A stretch of DNA of 64,000 nt, taken from the NCBI GenBank assembly GCA_003215775.1, contig QCJW01000005.1, positions 37,696 to 101,695 on the forward strand, given 5' to 3'. The position numbers and the translations under genes are program-made. Origin of the DNA: Prochlorococcus sp. AG-409-G20. GTDB lineage: Bacteria; Cyanobacteriota; Cyanobacteriia; PCC-6307; Cyanobiaceae. Positions 51,555 through 60,306 of this stretch are shown piece after piece; position 1 is the first letter of the stretch, and the number at the start of each line of letters is the position of its first letter. A model generated the notes under the pieces. That model ran no database searches. It was not told the origin of the DNA and worked only from the letters and a program-made list of their open reading frames with translations.

Positions 51555-52155
51555 AGTATTCAATATCTTGCTTGAAAAGTTAGGAAGTTATTCAGTAGTT
51601 GAAAAAGACTAATCATTTATTTTTTAATCTACCTTCTCTTCTTCTATTAAATACCTCTTGAAGTAATGATTAGATATTTTGATTTTGTTTTAGAGAATTT
51701 ATTAGGAAATGCTATTCCAGGTCTTGGTTCACTTCCAGGCCTATCTATTCCTTATAGTTGATCAGCTCATATAATTAATGATTTCCATTTTAATTTATTT
51801 ACTAAAACCTCAACTTATCAGCAAATTCTGAACTAAATAAATAAACGATCATTGAAGCTGACTAAGAATTCATTTCGCTACAATACTATTGGTAGAAATA
51901 AAAATCTAAGGTTTCAGTCATACTCTAAGATTAGGGATAGGTAAGGTTTTGTTTGCGGATTGAAACTTGCTAATTGGTTTAGGATTGCATTTGTCTTCAC
52001 ATACTCAACACTTATCCCGATCGCGAGATGGTATTTACGATTCCAAGATTAACAGTCCTGTAAAAAAGTTGCTCAAAAGAACATATAAGATGCAAGTGGT
52101 AGATAGTTCCTGACTAACTTGTTATTGAATCTGATTTTTTAGAGATTCTATTACA

Positions 52156-52866
52156 TTAAAAATTAGTTCTATTTATATCAGATTCTAAAAATTTTGAATT
52201 ACCTAGTGTCATATACTTTGTTGAACTTTTCATAAAGATCATATCCATGAAAATAACAGTATTATCTATGTATTGAATTTGATCTATACCTACAGGAATA
52301 AAATCCATTGAAGTCATTTCATCTATATAATTGCTTGTTTTTGGTGCCCCTTCATTATAGGAAATGATAGGAACTTCTAATATTATTAACTTAGATTTTT
52401 CAAAAATATTTTTAGCTCCCTTGATTATATCTAGTTCAGATCCTTGAGTGTCAATTTTTATTATATCTGGATTTGGTATGCCTTTTTCTTTGATGTATGA
52501 ACCTAATTTCCTGGTGATTAGTTTTAATTGGGGCCCCTCTTTTGAATACTGCCTTGATCGTTCTCTATAATAGCTATCACCTGGACCACTGATTGAATAG
52601 AAAGTAACCTCAATATTGTCTTCTGATGAGAGGAGTACATTATGCCATTCATAATTTAGATCTTCTGGTTTTATCATTATAGGATTGGCTTCAAACATAT
52701 AAAATGCAACTAAGTTCTTGCAATAGTGTGAGTATGTCCTAGTCCAATCTCCCTTGTTTGCGCCTATGTCATAAATAGTCTTAATCTCAGTTTCTTGCAA
52801 TAAAATCTTTAGTATTTGAGCAGTATTATTAAATGTGAGATTGCTTCCTACCCAGGTGGTTTCCAT
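52156..52866 (-). CDS. FkbM-family methyltransferase, C-terminus probably frameshifted
   Basis: TIYDIGANKGDWTRTYS; PDIIKIDTQGSELDIIKGA; LIILEVPIISYNEGAPK; the last ~20 aa diverge from family in this frame. Confidence 0.85.
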   Translation of the reverse strand: METTWVGSNLTFNNTAQILKILLQETEIKTIYDIGANKGDWTRTYSHYCKNLVAFYMFEANPIMIKPEDLNYEWHNVLLSSEDNIEVTFYSISGPGDSYYRERSRQYSKEGPQLKLITRKLGSYIKEKGIPNPDIIKIDTQGSELDIIKGAKNIFEKSKLIILEVPIISYNEGAPKTSNYIDEMTSMDFIPVGIDQIQYIDNTVIFMDMIFMKSSTKYMTLGNSKFLESDINRTNF

Positions 52867-53298
52867 CGAAATTATTTAAAATATCATCTTAGAGTGTCAA
52901 ACTTCTTGGCTTATTTATTTGTTATATTCATTCATTTTCTGCTTTATAGAGACTTTTGTATGGGTATCGTTTTCAACTACTTCTGGCCTTGACTTCTGTC
53001 TGCCTAATAGGTACTTATAATAAATTAATTTCTAGTCATGATCTTTTCAAAATAGTTTTTTAGAGATCTAATCGTTAACTATCTCTTCGTACATGCGATA
53101 AATTTTAAGTGGGCTTTGGTTGAATAACTTTCGGTTAGTTAATAGAGACTTCTCTATTTATGCTCTTCCAATTAACCTTTTACTTGTCTTGCATGCTACG
53201 ACCTAAAATAACTTACATTTAGAATTCCTAAACCTTTCACTTTGCGGATTCATTCTCAATAGCCGTTCCTTAAGTTCTTATGAGACATAGTTCAAGCA

Positions 53299-53820
53299 AT
53301 GCCGCTCAAATCAATTACTATGACTACTAATACTTCTCCATTTCGAATCGGCAATGGATACGATATTCATCGTCTAGTTCCAGATAGACCACTTATTTTA
53401 GGTGGGGTAACTCTTCATCATCCTGAAGGCCTGGGATTGGAGGGGCATAGCGATGCTGATGTTCTCACTCACGCTGTTATGGATGCATTGCTTGGGGGCT
53501 TGGCTTTAGGAGATATTGGTAAATATTTTCCGCCGGATGAGGCTCAATGGAAAGGGGCAAATAGTTTGTTCCTGTTAGAAAAAGTTGTCGCTTTGGTTCA
53601 CGATAAAGGATGGGGAATCGTTAATGTTGATTCAGTTGTTGTAGCTGAACGTCCAAAACTAAAACCCCATATTCCAGAAATGCAAAAAAATCTTGCTTCT
53701 TACATGTCCTTAGAACTTGATTGTGTAGGCATCAAGGCAACTACTAACGAGAGGCTGGGACCTGAAGGCCTAGAGGAAGGAATAAGTTGCCAGGCTGTTG
53801 TTATGTTGCAAAGCCTGTGA
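53299..53820 (+). CDS. ispF: 2-C-methyl-D-erythritol 2,4-cyclodiphosphate synthase
   Basis: [62 protein letters not shown]. Confidence 0.98.
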   Translation: MPLKSITMTTNTSPFRIGNGYDIHRLVPDRPLILGGVTLHHPEGLGLEGHSDADVLTHAVMDALLGGLALGDIGKYFPPDEAQWKGANSLFLLEKVVALVHDKGWGIVNVDSVVVAERPKLKPHIPEMQKNLASYMSLELDCVGIKATTNERLGPEGLEEGISCQAVVMLQSL

Positions 53821-54272
53821 AAGGAAATTCGTTGGTTGTGTTTCTTTTTAGTTCTCTGAGAAAGCTTCTTCTAGTATTTTTTGTAGTGTTTTTTGTCACT
53901 ATAAATCCTCTAGAAGGAGTGTCTTTGAGTAAAGCTGCTTTTGATTTGAATAAAATGCATGCAATTGAATTGATTAGGCTTCATGTTCCTTCAAGTCGTA
54001 AGGAGGCTTGGTTAAAAGCAGAAAAAGCTACTTGGGAACCTTGGCTTTCTAATCAAAGTGGATTTCTTAATAGACAGCTCTTTTGGGATGAGGAAAGAGA
54101 AGAAGCAATGTTATTGATAAATTGGGAGACACGTTCTCAATGGAAAGCTATCCCTCAGAAGGAGATTGCAGCTATACAGAAACAATTTGAAGAGGTTTCT
54201 CGCAAAGAAACCGGACTTGATAATGGAAATCCTTTCCCAATTACTTATGCAGGAGAACTAATCCAACAGTGA
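53787..54272 (+). CDS. TIGR03792-like family protein; true start probably inside the track ORF
   Basis: N-terminal hydrophobic segment; [29 protein letters not shown]...[16 protein letters not shown]. Confidence 0.75.
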   Translation: MPGCCYVAKPVKGNSLVVFLFSSLRKLLLVFFVVFFVTINPLEGVSLSKAAFDLNKMHAIELIRLHVPSSRKEAWLKAEKATWEPWLSNQSGFLNRQLFWDEEREEAMLLINWETRSQWKAIPQKEIAAIQKQFEEVSRKETGLDNGNPFPITYAGELIQQ

Positions 54273-54934
54273 CTGATGAAATAGTTCGATTAGATCTTCA
54301 AAGGCGAAGTCGACTTGGAATGGTTGAAGCAATATGGGGTGAAAATAAAACTGCCAGTCAGATATCTAAAATTCTTAAAATTTTAGATACTTCAAGTGAA
54401 CTTGCATTAGTAACCAGAGTTGGATCGAAGAAAGCTAAGAGTGTTCAAGAGTTAATTCCTAATGTGAAGTTTCATTCTCAAGCTAGATGTCTGACCTTGG
54501 GTTTGCCTGCCAAGCCGCAATCTAGTCTTGGGAAAACTTTAATTCTCACGGGTGGAACTAGCGATCTTGAAGTTGCCTCGGAAGCTGAGCTTGCACTCAG
54601 ATGGCATGGAATTAATGCTGAAATTTTGCTTGATGTTGGTGTAGCTGGTTTGCATCGATTAATTGCTCAATTAGATCGAATTAAAGAAGCTAAAGTTTTA
54701 ATAGTTTGTGCCGGGATGGAAGGGGCATTACCTACTGTGCTGGCTGGATTAGTTCCTCAGCCTGTTATTGGTGTGCCTGTTTCAATTGGCTATGGGGTCA
54801 GTTCAGGAGGAAAAGTTGCACTTGAGGGAATGCTCGCTAGCTGTGCTCCAGGTCTGGTAGTGGTGAACATTGATAATGGGTATGGAGCAGCAATGGCTGC
54901 TTTAAGGATCCTTAGATCAGCAGACTTTTCTTAG
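54269..54934 (+). CDS. larB: LarB-like protein (NCAIR mutase/PurE-related; nickel pincer cofactor pathway family)
   Basis: RRSRLGMVEAIWGENKTASQI; ILTGGTSDLEVASEAELALRWHG; VCAGMEGALPTVLAGLVPQPVIGVPVSIGYG; NIDNGYGAAMAALRI. Confidence 0.93.
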   Translation: MTDEIVRLDLQRRSRLGMVEAIWGENKTASQISKILKILDTSSELALVTRVGSKKAKSVQELIPNVKFHSQARCLTLGLPAKPQSSLGKTLILTGGTSDLEVASEAELALRWHGINAEILLDVGVAGLHRLIAQLDRIKEAKVLIVCAGMEGALPTVLAGLVPQPVIGVPVSIGYGVSSGGKVALEGMLASCAPGLVVVNIDNGYGAAMAALRILRSADFS

Positions 54935-54953
54935 ACTTTTTGATATTTGATTT

Positions 54954-55118
54954 TTAGTTAGGGCGATTATTTGCTACAACAGCTTCTGGGCCAGAGTCAA
55001 TATCAAGTAGTTCTTCAACCCATAACCGCATTGAGCGAGGAAGGATTCCTTGTTCATATCGCAGTAAAGCTTCAACAAGTACGGGAGTGTTTACCCATTC
55101 GATTGGACGTCTAGCCAT
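54954..55118 (-). CDS. Small hypothetical protein (54 aa), not in the supplied track
   Basis: Manual translation MARRPIEWVNTPVLVEALLRYEQGILPRSMRLWVEELLDIDSGPEAVVANNRPN; ATG start, clean stop, in an otherwise empty gap. Confidence 0.6.
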   Translation of the reverse strand: MARRPIEWVNTPVLVEALLRYEQGILPRSMRLWVEELLDIDSGPEAVVANNRPN

Positions 55119-55184
55119 TTTTTATCTCATTTCTTCCCAAAGTTGGGCTATCAGGGTTCTATATGCAAGTGGAGAGAATCAAAT

Positions 55185-55352
55185 TTAATCTTTATCGTTG
55201 TATTTGGTACCTAATCTAGATAATTCAGTGCTGTTGTTAGAAGATTCCACGTCAAGCAATCTGCTTACAAGCTCAGAAAGATCCCTAGGAGCTAATTCTC
55301 CATTGGTCTCCCATTTCATTGTTCTCGGCTCGGGACGTGGAGAGGCAGACAC
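55185..55352 (-). CDS. Small hypothetical protein (55 aa, GTG start), not in the supplied track
   Basis: Manual translation (V)SASPRPEPRTMKWETNGELAPRDLSELVSRLLDVESSNNSTELSRLGTKYNDKD; co-directional with the 54-aa ORF. Confidence 0.5.
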   Translation of the reverse strand: MSASPRPEPRTMKWETNGELAPRDLSELVSRLLDVESSNNSTELSRLGTKYNDKD

Positions 55353-55468
55353 TTGGCATTAGAAATTAGTCCATACAAGTTAATTGTGTTGAGCCGCTAA
55401 TTATGTTTGTGTTGCACAATTTTGGCGAAAGAAATTGTTAAGTTTTTGGCCAGACCTCTTTTGAATAG

Positions 55469-56446
55469 CTAAAGGTGCTTGAGATTTGGGTATGAAGTGA
55501 CTAGGTCTTCTGCACTGATGACCTCTCCTTGCCCTTCGGGTTGCCAGATGATTTCTAGTGCCATCAAGTCATTAGAAGATATAGCCCCGAGTGTCTGAAG
55601 GTTTAGTTTTAGCTGCTCATTATTAAAGGTTGAATTAAGTCCAACTCTTGTTTTCGAGGCTATTAATAGCGTTACAGCAATATATTCGCTAGAAGCGTCT
55701 GCATCACCGGGTTTGACCATAGGTTTTGTGTCTTGACTTATTGACCCAGAAAAGTTTGATGTGATTTCTGCTCTTAATTTGCTTCGTTCAGTTAAGGACA
55801 GGCGATTGAAAGTGGTTTCGGCTGAGCTGAAAGGTACATCTCCAGTTTCAAGATTTGCATATGCCCATAATTCAGGTTGTCTTAGAAGCGAGAGTGTTGT
55901 CTCCTGAAGCACTTTCTGCAAGCCATAAGAGTTGCTTGTGTCAGCTTCTGATGCAAGTTCTCTTAAATCTTTTTGAATGAACTTCGCACTTGCTAATAAC
56001 CCTATTTGAAGTTGAATTAAATTAATTGACCTTGGAGTTGTATTTGTGGATATCGCAGGACTTTCTGATAATTGAAAATTACTTCCTCGCACTGAATTAA
56101 TAATTACTCCAACTATTGACATGAGAATTAAGAAGCCAAAGAGTCCACCTCCCCCAAAGCCAAAAATTGGAACAATAAAAGGGAGTCCAATTCCGCCACC
56201 TCTGTAACCGCCTCCGTAGCCACCTCTGTAACCGCCTCCGTAGCCACCTCTGTAACCGCCTCCGTAGCCACCAGTTCGAGGGATAGATGGGGCTCTAAAG
56301 CTTCCTCCTCCAATGCGACCCCCGCTGGCAGCCATGCTTGGTTGTGGAGTTGATAATGAAAGGGAGGCAATTAAAAGTGGTACCAATAAGATTGACAAAA
56401 AGCGATTTAAAAGTGCTTTTGAAGACCGGAGTAAGGTTTTGTTCAA
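55469..56446 (-). CDS. DUF1517-like membrane protein with Gly/Tyr/Arg-rich repeat
   Basis: Signal peptide, GGRIGGGSFRAPSIPRTGGYGGGYRGG..., TM, then conserved C-terminal region QIGLLASAKFIQKDLRELA. Confidence 0.85.
   Translation of the reverse strand: MNKTLLRSSKALLNRFLSILLVPLLIASLSLSTPQPSMAASGGRIGGGSFRAPSIPRTGGYGGGYRGGYGGGYRGGYGGGYRGGGIGLPFIVPIFGFGGGGLFGFLILMSIVGVIINSVRGSNFQLSESPAISTNTTPRSINLIQLQIGLLASAKFIQKDLRELASEADTSNSYGLQKVLQETTLSLLRQPELWAYANLETGDVPFSSAETTFNRLSLTERSKLRAEITSNFSGSISQDTKPMVKPGDADASSEYIAVTLLIASKTRVGLNSTFNNEQLKLNLQTLGAISSNDLMALEIIWQPEGQGEVISAEDLVTSYPNLKHL
56195..56266 (-). repeat. In-frame 24-bp tandem repeat (3 perfect units) encoding GGYGGGYR
   Basis: gccacctctgtaaccgcctccgta repeated three times, then partial gccacc. 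Confidence 0.92.
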
Positions 56447-56472
56447 CTAACTTTTGGTAGTTGATACTTACT

Positions 56473-56685
56473 TTAGGAACCTCCACCGACAATTGTCACA
56501 ATTTCAAGAGAGTCCTCATCTTTCACTTTTTGCTGACCCCACTTTCTAGGTGGAATAATCACTCCATTGTATTCAACTACGATTTGCCTGTGATTATGAC
56601 CTAAGTCTTCTAATACATTGGAAAGTGTTGGCTCCTTCTTAGAAGAATCAACAGAGGTTCGTTGACCATTAACAATGATTTTCAT
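56473..56685 (-). CDS. thiS: Sulfur carrier protein ThiS
   Basis: 70 aa, IIVNGQRTSVD...VVEYNGVIIPPRKWGQQKVKDEDSLEIVTIVGGGS with C-terminal GG motif; 4-bp overlap with thiE. Confidence 0.93.
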   Translation of the reverse strand: MKIIVNGQRTSVDSSKKEPTLSNVLEDLGHNHRQIVVEYNGVIIPPRKWGQQKVKDEDSLEIVTIVGGGS

Positions 56686-57722
56686 TTTAAACCATTCATT
56701 AGATCTTTAGTTGTTTTGAATGGATCACTCGCATTCATTATGGCATTGCAGACTGCGATCTTTGTTGCTCCAGCTGAAACAATATCATGTAAATTTAAAT
56801 TGTTTATTCCGCCGATTGCAAAACAAGGAAGTCTTGAAATTTTTATAGCTTCTTCAAGGTAAGTAGTACCTAATGCTTTGGTTTTGGGCTTGGTTTTGCT
56901 TTGATTGACTGGGCCAACACCAACGTAGTCACAACCTTCAGACTCTGCCATGGATAGTTGATTTAAAGTATGTGTACTTTTGCCAATTAGCTTATCTTCA
57001 CCTATTAGACTCCTTGTGGTGCTTGTAGGTAAATCTTCTTGTCCTATATGAATTCCATCAGCATCACATGCAAGGGCAATATCAATTCGGTCATTAATAA
57101 TTAAAAGAGCATCAAAGTCTTTGCAAATTGAAGCTAACTTTTTAGCTTCAATGAGTTTATCTTTGTCAGAACCTTCTTTGAGTCTGAATTGAATCAACCT
57201 GACTCCAGCTTCTAGGGCATTCGTAATAGTTTTGATTTTGACTCGATCATGGTTGGTTATAAGGTAAAGATTGGAGTTGTTAAGTTTTAGTCTCCTGTTT
57301 GAACCTTTTGATAATTTAATGACCTTTGTTTCAAGATCATATAAGGAATATCTTATTTTGGCTGAAGAGACTGACAAGTTTGGGTCAACTATTCTTGCAA
57401 ACTCTTCTATAACCCGCAGAGCCTCCTGAATTCGTGAAAAGTTGGCAGCTAAAATATCAATTGAAGAAGTTCTAGTTTCTTGATAGGGATGACTTAGTCC
57501 TATACCATTATCTTTTGCGGTTGATCTGGCTCTCTTATAGTTCCAGTGATGATGAAGCCCTAGAGTTTGTCTGAAATCTTTCAGAGAAATCACAATATCT
57601 TTAGAAGTAAGATTAAATCGGCACCATTCTTCAATGACCCTTATCCCTTCTCTTGCTCTATCAAGGTTTGCATCTATCAGCTGAGCAACACAAGGGTTTA
57701 CTAGTTTGTCGTTATCCATCAT
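56682..57722 (-). CDS. thiE: Thiamine-phosphate synthase with cyanobacterial N-terminal extension domain
   Basis: RLIQFRLKEGSDKDKLIEAKKLASICKDFDALLIINDRIDIALACDADGIHIGQEDLPTSTTR; VGVGPVNQSKTKP; FAIGGINNLNL. Confidence 0.95.
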   Translation of the reverse strand: MMDNDKLVNPCVAQLIDANLDRAREGIRVIEEWCRFNLTSKDIVISLKDFRQTLGLHHHWNYKRARSTAKDNGIGLSHPYQETRTSSIDILAANFSRIQEALRVIEEFARIVDPNLSVSSAKIRYSLYDLETKVIKLSKGSNRRLKLNNSNLYLITNHDRVKIKTITNALEAGVRLIQFRLKEGSDKDKLIEAKKLASICKDFDALLIINDRIDIALACDADGIHIGQEDLPTSTTRSLIGEDKLIGKSTHTLNQLSMAESEGCDYVGVGPVNQSKTKPKTKALGTTYLEEAIKISRLPCFAIGGINNLNLHDIVSAGATKIAVCNAIMNASDPFKTTKDLMNGLK

Positions 57723-57762
57723 TTTCGTGCCAGTCTTGGCAGGATCGCATGTTTCGCTGCTT

Positions 57763-57876
57763 ATGGATCAAGGTAGTTCCGATAGCCAAATGAATCTCCT
57801 TATTTGGGGGGTGATTTTACTTGGAGGGATAGGTTTTTTTATTGTTTGGGGCCTGTCAAATGCTTATCCCCTTTAA
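57763..57876 (+). CDS. Small single-TM hypothetical protein (37 aa), not in the supplied track
   Basis: Manual translation MDQGSSDSQMNLLIWGVILLGGIGFFIVWGLSNAYPL; ATG start; between divergent thiE and ribF. Confidence 0.55.
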   Translation: MDQGSSDSQMNLLIWGVILLGGIGFFIVWGLSNAYPL

Positions 57877-57906
57877 ATAAAATCTTTCTAGGAATTGGTT
57901 TTGGCA

Positions 57907-58818
57907 TTACTGAAGTAATGATTTTGCCTTTGTTACATCAAGAAGGATTTGATTGCTTAAATCCTCTAAATTTTCAAAACGCTTTTGAGTTCTAAGTCTT
58001 TTTACAGGCTCAATTGTTAATTCACATCCTAGAAGATCAATTTCTTTCCCAATCAGATGAACTTCAACACCAGAGGGGGATGTTGGGTCAACGGTTGGTT
58101 GAGGACCCAGGTTCATAACAGCTGCGAATTTTTCTTCTTCATTATTGATTATTGCCCATGCAGCATATACACCAAGACCAGGAAGGAATTTTCGCCCATC
58201 GATCTGCAAATTTGCAGTGGGCCATCCAATCTTATGACCAAGACCCTTTCCAGCAACTACTCTGCCTCGAAATCTATAAGCACGCCCCATAAGGTTCTTA
58301 GCTTTAAAAAGATTTCCATCGCTCAGTGATGCGCGTATGCGACTACTACTCATGCGGCCAGTTTCATCTTCAAGTATTGGCACAATTGAAACTTCTACAC
58401 CCTCTTGATTCGCTAATGCTTTCAGTGTTTGTGTATCTCCTTCTCTATTACGACCAAATCTGAAATTAGCTCCAACAGCTATTGTTCGAGCTTGAAGAGT
58501 TTCTAAAAGAATTGTTTTTACAAATGTTTCTGCACTGAGAGAAGCTAAAGATTTATCAAATGGAATTAATACCAATTGTTCAACTCCTAACTTCTCTAGC
58601 AGTGAGTTTTTCTCTGAAGGTAGATCTAGCCTTAGTCTTGTCTCTCCATAAAGAACTTCACGTGGATGAGGCCAGAAGCTAACAACAGTAGGCACTCCAA
58701 GACACCTTTGAGTGATTTTCTCAATCACTCGAAGGTGTCCTGCATGAAGGCCATCAAAACTTCCTAGAGCTAAGGAAGTTGGAAGACGAGCCTGCTTAGG
58801 TGAGCAGAGAGGAATCAC
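57907..58818 (-). CDS. ribF: Bifunctional riboflavin kinase/FAD synthetase
   Basis: ALGSFDGLHAGHLRVI; SSSRIRASLSDGN; GLGHKIGWPTANLQID; GVYAAW; VMNLGPQPTVD. Confidence 0.95.
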   Translation of the reverse strand: MIPLCSPKQARLPTSLALGSFDGLHAGHLRVIEKITQRCLGVPTVVSFWPHPREVLYGETRLRLDLPSEKNSLLEKLGVEQLVLIPFDKSLASLSAETFVKTILLETLQARTIAVGANFRFGRNREGDTQTLKALANQEGVEVSIVPILEDETGRMSSSRIRASLSDGNLFKAKNLMGRAYRFRGRVVAGKGLGHKIGWPTANLQIDGRKFLPGLGVYAAWAIINNEEEKFAAVMNLGPQPTVDPTSPSGVEVHLIGKEIDLLGCELTIEPVKRLRTQKRFENLEDLSNQILLDVTKAKSLLQ

Positions 58819-58877
58819 TTGAGAAGTGCAAAATCTGCGCTTTGATGGGAAGTTTGAAAGACCGTAGTCCTTTTTGT

Positions 58878-59441
58878 ATGGCAGACCAACTTGATTTTCA
58901 ATTGCTTTCTTTGGGAATGCGGAGAATGGGCTGGGTTAGATTTTGGATCCAAGTCGTCCTGGGGATAGTTGTAGTAGGGGTTTTGCTCTTTAACAATATT
59001 GGAAGCAGTTTGGCTCGAAATTCTGAAAGAGCTTTGGGCTTAGGCCCAGGACTCTCTTTGACTACCTTAGCCTTTCTCTTCCTCCTTTATAGCCTTTGGC
59101 ATGGTTGGCTAATCGTTCGCACTGGAAGGTCTTTGGCTAGCACTGCAAGGCCTAGTCGAGGAGAGACAAGCCGTTTGCTTAAGAGAGGATTGATCGTTGA
59201 TCTTTTGGGATTGGTTTTTTCTTCAGTGGGATATCAATCTTTGGCGGGAGCACTTTTTGTTCAGGCTTCAATGCAAGCTCCAGGAATCTCAATAGGAGCT
59301 GGGATTAGATCAATGGAAAATTACCCAATTACATCCTTAGAGATGCTCTCTGTTCTCAGTAACACTCAGGTTTTGTTTGCACATGTTATCGGTGTGATTT
59401 TCTCCCTTTGGCTTCTTCAGAGGATTTATCGAGCAACTTGA
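58878..59441 (+). CDS. DUF3611 family membrane protein; start corrected to [10 protein letters not shown]
   Basis: Four hydrophobic segments; [37 protein letters not shown]-like C-terminus. Confidence 0.78.
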   Translation: MADQLDFQLLSLGMRRMGWVRFWIQVVLGIVVVGVLLFNNIGSSLARNSERALGLGPGLSLTTLAFLFLLYSLWHGWLIVRTGRSLASTARPSRGETSRLLKRGLIVDLLGLVFSSVGYQSLAGALFVQASMQAPGISIGAGIRSMENYPITSLEMLSVLSNTQVLFAHVIGVIFSLWLLQRIYRAT

Positions 59442-60250
59442 TCAATTTTTTGGATTTTTGGGAGTAATGAAACATTCCCTCTCCAAAACAGGTCTGGCTG
59501 GATAGGGGTCAATGAGGGTGCTTGGGATTCTATTTGTGCTACATCACTAGGCCATTTGCTTGGGCCGTCTCCGGCAGATTCAAGGTCCTTAACAGCTTTA
59601 CCTGCAAGCCAGAAGTATTCATTCCCGTGAGGGTCAATTCGACGACTGAATTGTTCTTGGTAATGTCTAATTGACAGTCTCGTCCATTGAAGAGAACCCA
59701 TCTTTAATGGGTCGCAAGGAGGAACATTTAGATTAAGTAATAAATTTTGAGGCCATTTGTTTTTAATAGCATCCTCCGCGATATCTAAGGCAAGTTCTCC
59801 TGCAAATTCAAAATCACGGTTTTGAAAACAAGCCATACTCACAGCAAGTGATGGCAATCCTTCGAGGGTTCCTTCAAGGGCGGCTGCAACAGTTCCTGAG
59901 CAGAAAATATCTGTACCTAGATTTGGACCATGATTGATTCCCGATAAAACAAGATCTGGTCTTTGATCCATTAACTCGAATAGTGCCAGTTTGACGCAGT
60001 CAGCTGGTGTCCCGCTGCACCCCCATGCTTTAACTCCTTGAGCAAATAATTCATCTGCTCGCTCTGCTCTTATTGGTGCTTGTAGGGTGAGTCCATGTCC
60101 AGTTGCTGATCTTTCTTGGTCGGGACAAACAACTGTGACTTGATGTCCACGATTAGCGGCAGTTGTAGCAAGATGACGGATTCCTTCAGCGAAAACCCCA
60201 TCATCATTGCTAATAAGTATCCTCAGAGGCTTCATTACGTGTATAAACAC
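59426..60250 (-). CDS. surE: 5'/3'-nucleotidase SurE
   Basis: [72 protein letters not shown]. Confidence 0.97.
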   Translation of the reverse strand: MFIHVMKPLRILISNDDGVFAEGIRHLATTAANRGHQVTVVCPDQERSATGHGLTLQAPIRAERADELFAQGVKAWGCSGTPADCVKLALFELMDQRPDLVLSGINHGPNLGTDIFCSGTVAAALEGTLEGLPSLAVSMACFQNRDFEFAGELALDIAEDAIKNKWPQNLLLNLNVPPCDPLKMGSLQWTRLSIRHYQEQFSRRIDPHGNEYFWLAGKAVKDLESAGDGPSKWPSDVAQIESQAPSLTPIQPDLFWRGNVSLLPKIQKIDQVAR

Positions 60251-60306
60251 TCATTGGAACCTAGTCCTAATAGCTGCCTAAAGTCTTCCCTGAGAAATTT
60301 TTTGCC

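Noticed and set aside
56195-56272. CRISPR array candidate
   Set aside because: Units are contiguous with no spacers, and in-frame within a gene; no cas genes in the window.
56128-56370. 80-aa ORF with EVATEAVTEVATEAVTEV repeats
   Set aside because: Alternate frame of the DUF1517 gene's 24-bp repeat.
57804-57995. 63-aa plus-strand ORF
   Set aside because: Out of frame with the better 57763..57876 small ORF and overlaps the ribF 3' end.
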